Shown: in pieces, positions 61,342 to 64,000 of the stretch
How the letters are laid out: every line of letters begins with the position of its first letter
Numbering within the stretch: the stretch's first letter is position 1
Assembly (NCBI GenBank): GCA_947044365.1
Contig: OX345637.1
Location: 1,655,001-1,719,000 of the forward strand
Length of the DNA: 64,000 nt
Direction: 5' to 3'
From: Petrosia ficiformis
Taxonomy: Eukaryota; Porifera; Demospongiae; Haplosclerida; Petrosiidae
Notes under the pieces: generated by a model
The model's database searches: none
What the model saw: the letters and a program-made list of their open reading frames with translations, nothing else
What the model was told of the DNA's origin: nothing
Made by a program: the position numbers and the translations under genes

Positions 61342-61440
61342 AACATGTAACAAACACATTATGACTTAATTGTTGTCACACATCATACTTTAGGGTTATT
61401 CACATACTAGTTAGGTACATACTCTGCAATGATTGTTTTT

Positions 61441-61446
61441 AATAAA
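61441..61446 (+). terminator. Polyadenylation signal of G3
   Basis: AATAAA about 100 nt after the stop at 61339-61341. Confidence 0.5.
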
Positions 61447-61572
61447 TTTTATTAATATAATATACTGTACTGCTATTATTTTTGTAAGTGTATTCCTGAC
61501 CCTATTATACATGTTTTTTCCTTATTATTTATTAATTATTATTTATAATAATAATAATAATAATAATAATAA

Positions 61573-61815
61573 TCAGAGAGTACGGTAGTACTCTCTATGT
61601 AGGGATGGCACGGAAAAAAAATGGCCGCCCATACATTTCAATTGCAAGTGATGAGCTGAAATCTCTAGATCTGGTAATATATACACATAAGTTTCTATAC
61701 ACACATGCCTGTTCATATCTAGTGTTTTTATGACTACCAATACCTTCTAGATGGCCGAAGATTATCGTTAAGGTAGAGAACCGGCGAGTGGCAAAACTGG
61801 CAAAATCTTCATCAT
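61573..61815 (+). mobile_element. MITE-like element R1, copy 4 (truncated)
   Basis: AGAGAGTACGGTAGTACTCT start after an (AAT)n tract. It is cut short at its 3' side, where the foldback element begins a few bases later. Confidence 0.6.
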
Positions 61816-61821
61816 ATTAAT

Positions 61822-62127
61822 ACAAGAATAATAAAAAACATTTTCAATAAAAATGGAAGGAGATGTAGGGATGTCAAAACCAAAAAAGCATGCGAACAAG
61901 GTCTGCAAGTTAAAGTAGGAACCAAAAATAAACAAACCACTTCCATATAATCCTACATATGTACCTACACTGTGAATAGTTACTGTACTTATGTAGGATT
62001 ATATGGAAGTGGTTTGTTTATTTTTGGTTCCTACTTTAACTTGCAGACCTTGTTCGCATGCTTTTTTGGTTTTGACATCCCTACATCTCCTTCCATTTTT
62101 ATTGAAAATGTTTTTTATTATTCTTGT
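61822..62127. mobile_element. Foldback element FB (306 bp), nearly perfect
   Basis: Arms of about 140 bp run from ACAAGAATAATAAAAAACAT to the complementary ATGTTTTTTATTATTCTTGT. They meet at a loop of about 27 nt around ACCTACACTGTGAATAG. The high arm identity points to recent origin or gene conversion. Confidence 0.85.
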
Positions 62128-62475
62128 TTACATCTTTTTTTCAGAATTATAATTTGTCTGCAATGTTTATACTTGCAAATAATTGTGAAATATCGGTAAA
62201 GAAACGAGTGAAATGATGTGCATTGATTTTAACTATACTGATGAAAGCCATGATGAAATTTAGCAGTAAAAATAATTGTACTTGTGTGTATGTATATATA
62301 TCTGTGCCCAAAGTTTGTACAACACTTACTTATCTTCCATTATTATAATTCAGGGGAGTAGCAAAAAAATTTTGGCTTCGTCAAATTTGTTATCTTCCGC
62401 GCATGCGCGCATATTCTACTTTTTTGACGCGGAATTTTAACGAAGTGCGGAATAAGTAACAAGAAGATATGCGCC

Positions 62476-62625
62476 AAAACTGCAAGTACCAGACCTTTAG
62501 GATCAGATTGAGTGTGTTTTTAAGATTTCCTGACGTTGATAGGTGAACATTGTATCGAGCAATCAAATGAAGCAACGTCAGAAATTCCACAGTTCCTATG
62601 AGGTCCGGTACTTACAGCTTTGAAA
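62476..62625. repeat. Imperfect 150-bp inverted repeat before the polyQ ORF
   Basis: AACTGCAAGTACCAGACCT pairs with AGGTCCGGTACTTACAG, and inside it TTTCCTGACGTTG pairs with CAACGTCAGAAAT. It could be a hairpin in the 5' leader or the end of a small element. Confidence 0.55.
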
Positions 62626-62668
62626 GCAGTATTTAAGGAGTAGTCAATGCTCAGTGCAATGTATAACG

Positions 62669-62875
62669 ATGTCAATAACCGAAGCAGAGTACCAAGCTCT
62701 TATCCAAGAAGATATGGCTGTCGAGGAGAATAGTGGCTCTCGCACCACTGTTATTACTCCCACAAGTGCTGACGTGCTGAGGCAACTGGAAATAATGCAA
62801 ATGGAAATAAAACAATTGCTGGAACAACAGCAGCAGCAACAGCAGCAGCAACAACAGCTGCAACAACAACTACAA

Positions 62876-62906
<31 letters not shown>

Positions 62907-63052
62907 AGCAGAAAAACAAATCAAGACCAAATCCATACCAGAGGAGAGGAAGAGGGAGAGGACGAGGGAGAGGGAGAAGGAGAGGGAGAGGGGGTCTCAA
63001 CATCTTTTATTGCAACAAATTTTTTTTTTTTAAATCTAAAAGGTTCTTTTAA
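62669..63052 (+). CDS. PolyQ and RG-rich small protein (127 aa), hypothetical
   Basis: ATG at 62669. Residues about 1-50 are acidic or neutral with a short predicted helix (LRQLEIMQMEIKQLLEQ), then about 30 Gln encoded by mixed CAG/CAA. A basic segment (KNKSRPNPYQRR) and an RG-repeat tail (RGRGRGRGRG type, about residues 98-115) follow. RG boxes often bind RNA; polyQ plus RG also occurs in gag-like proteins. TATTTAAGG at 62632 is a possible TATA element. Mixed Gln codons argue for selection on protein, but no homolog was recognised and it could be one exon of a longer gene. Confidence 0.45.
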
Positions 63053-64000
63053 GAACCACCATCACTACAAAAGAAGTCACCAATAACACAATAATAATTT
63101 ATAGTTTATTATTAGTTGTATAATTATTATTATATGTATAATAATAATAATAATATATATATATACATATATATATTTATATATACTTTGAGGAGCGCAA
63201 AAGCATCACTGAGATAACAATGAAGAGATACATCTTATTATGACTAACAAATATCTGTTTTTAAACATCATTATGCAGTACTCCAGCATCTATCCTAGGT
63301 TAGCTATATATACTTCACTTGTTGTAAAATTATATCGTCCAACCTGCTATGTTAATACATAGGAAATTATGTTAATAATGTACGTCATGCAATCTGTGCC
63401 AGTGAAGCAAACACTGCATCAAATATCTCAGTTGTAAAGATCGAAATGTAGTGACATGACTCACAACTGAGCAGTCTTTCTGCAGTCATTGCTTGTTAAA
63501 CTTGAAAGTTATCAACTGTATTGTATTGCTAGCACTTTGGAAGTTGAATCAGTGTTCCTATCCCCGTATACGTTTTCTGTTTTATCATTTTTTCATCTTT
63601 ACTAGCTATAATTCATCACGAAGTTCGCCATTTCTCTGCAATTTCGATTTTCCAATTATTCTGTGAATAAGATATACGGTCTGAGAAAGAACCCAACTTC
63701 AATAATTTTTCAGCAACAAAATTTAAATGTTTCTGTAATTATGTCATGTTTTTGTATTTAACTCATAGATAGTAAGTCCAAATTATTGATAGTTAAAGAA
63801 GTCCTGCAGCATCTGAAGTTGTTATGCAGTTATGTTATCTTGTGATCTTTTATCATAATCTGTTATACAAAGATTTAAAATGAATAGTGGGCATTAGTTA
63901 GAACACATGTGAATTAAAGCAATAATATGACAATCACTTGTATAGTTATTCAAAATTTTATACTATAGGAATTTGCACACATACATGTTTTGAAACAATA
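63053..64000. other. Right flank, no recognisable feature
   Basis: AT-rich with a (TA)/(AAT) tract at about 63110-63190. No exon, RNA gene or transposon end was recognised. Confidence 0.4.

Noticed and set aside
62644..63003. Minus-strand ORF with Cys- or Leu-runs
   Set aside because: Mirror of the CAG/CAA repeat; no other support.
1..64000. tRNA, rRNA and snRNA genes
   Set aside because: I recognised no cloverleaf boxes or conserved rRNA/snRNA cores by eye; this is not a formal scan.

Overview
This is a window of animal nuclear DNA. It is AT-rich, has short exons with GT..AG introns, and is full of microsatellites, hairpins and small DNA transposons. Gene spacing is compact (about 0.8-1.2 kb between some genes) and the proteins combine death-fold, ZU5 and coiled-coil modules. 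This points to an early-branching invertebrate, most likely a demosponge of the Amphimedon type; the species is an inference and was not checked against any database. Every exon I could chain is on the + strand.

Layout. (1) 1353-2028: 3' end of a gene (G0) that enters from the left. (2) 2799-12996: a 15-exon gene (G1) chaining to 956 codons: a CARD-like domain, a helical domain, a beta-rich domain, a helical/charged middle, and a bipartite C-terminal domain with a GWTVTP signature. Its last exon is duplicated at 14387-14493. (3) 15.0-16.9 kb: a dead Ty3/gypsy pol fragment (- strand) and a broken TTF/BED-type zinc finger of hAT type. (4) 17535-18237: a copy of the last exon and 3' UTR of PPP4R4. 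(5) 22149-24671: a ZU5-type family relative with several lesions (psi). (6) 25130-32398: the C-terminal 517 codons of a PPP4R4-like HEAT-repeat protein, a phosphatase-4 regulatory subunit. (7) 33578-46881: gene G2 (752 codons), with a Death domain, the family body and coiled-coil exons. (8) 49310-50263: a non-autonomous hAT element with a perfect 8-bp target duplication. (9) 50655-61341: gene G3 (about 1032 codons), with a CARD domain, a body nearly identical to G2, the bipartite domain and a C-terminal helical domain. It carries an in-frame stop and a one-base frameshift. (10) 62669-63052: a small polyQ/RG-rich ORF.

The main result is a tandem cluster of at least five members of what looks like one lineage-specific death-fold family (G0, G1, psi, G2, G3). 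Nearly all internal introns have phase 1 or 0 and line up between paralogs. G2 and G3 share a near-identical 5-kb body block (34.8-39.7 kb and 52.7-57.8 kb) but carry different N-terminal death-fold modules, Death in G2 and CARD in G3, with the breakpoint inside an intron. I infer adaptor-type signalling proteins whose input module is exchanged by intronic recombination. Domain calls are by eye, and function beyond 'death-fold adaptor-like' is not shown. The second striking feature is a 24-bp minisatellite in a PPP4R4 intron whose unit contains the exon's own 5' splice site, repeated about 35 times.
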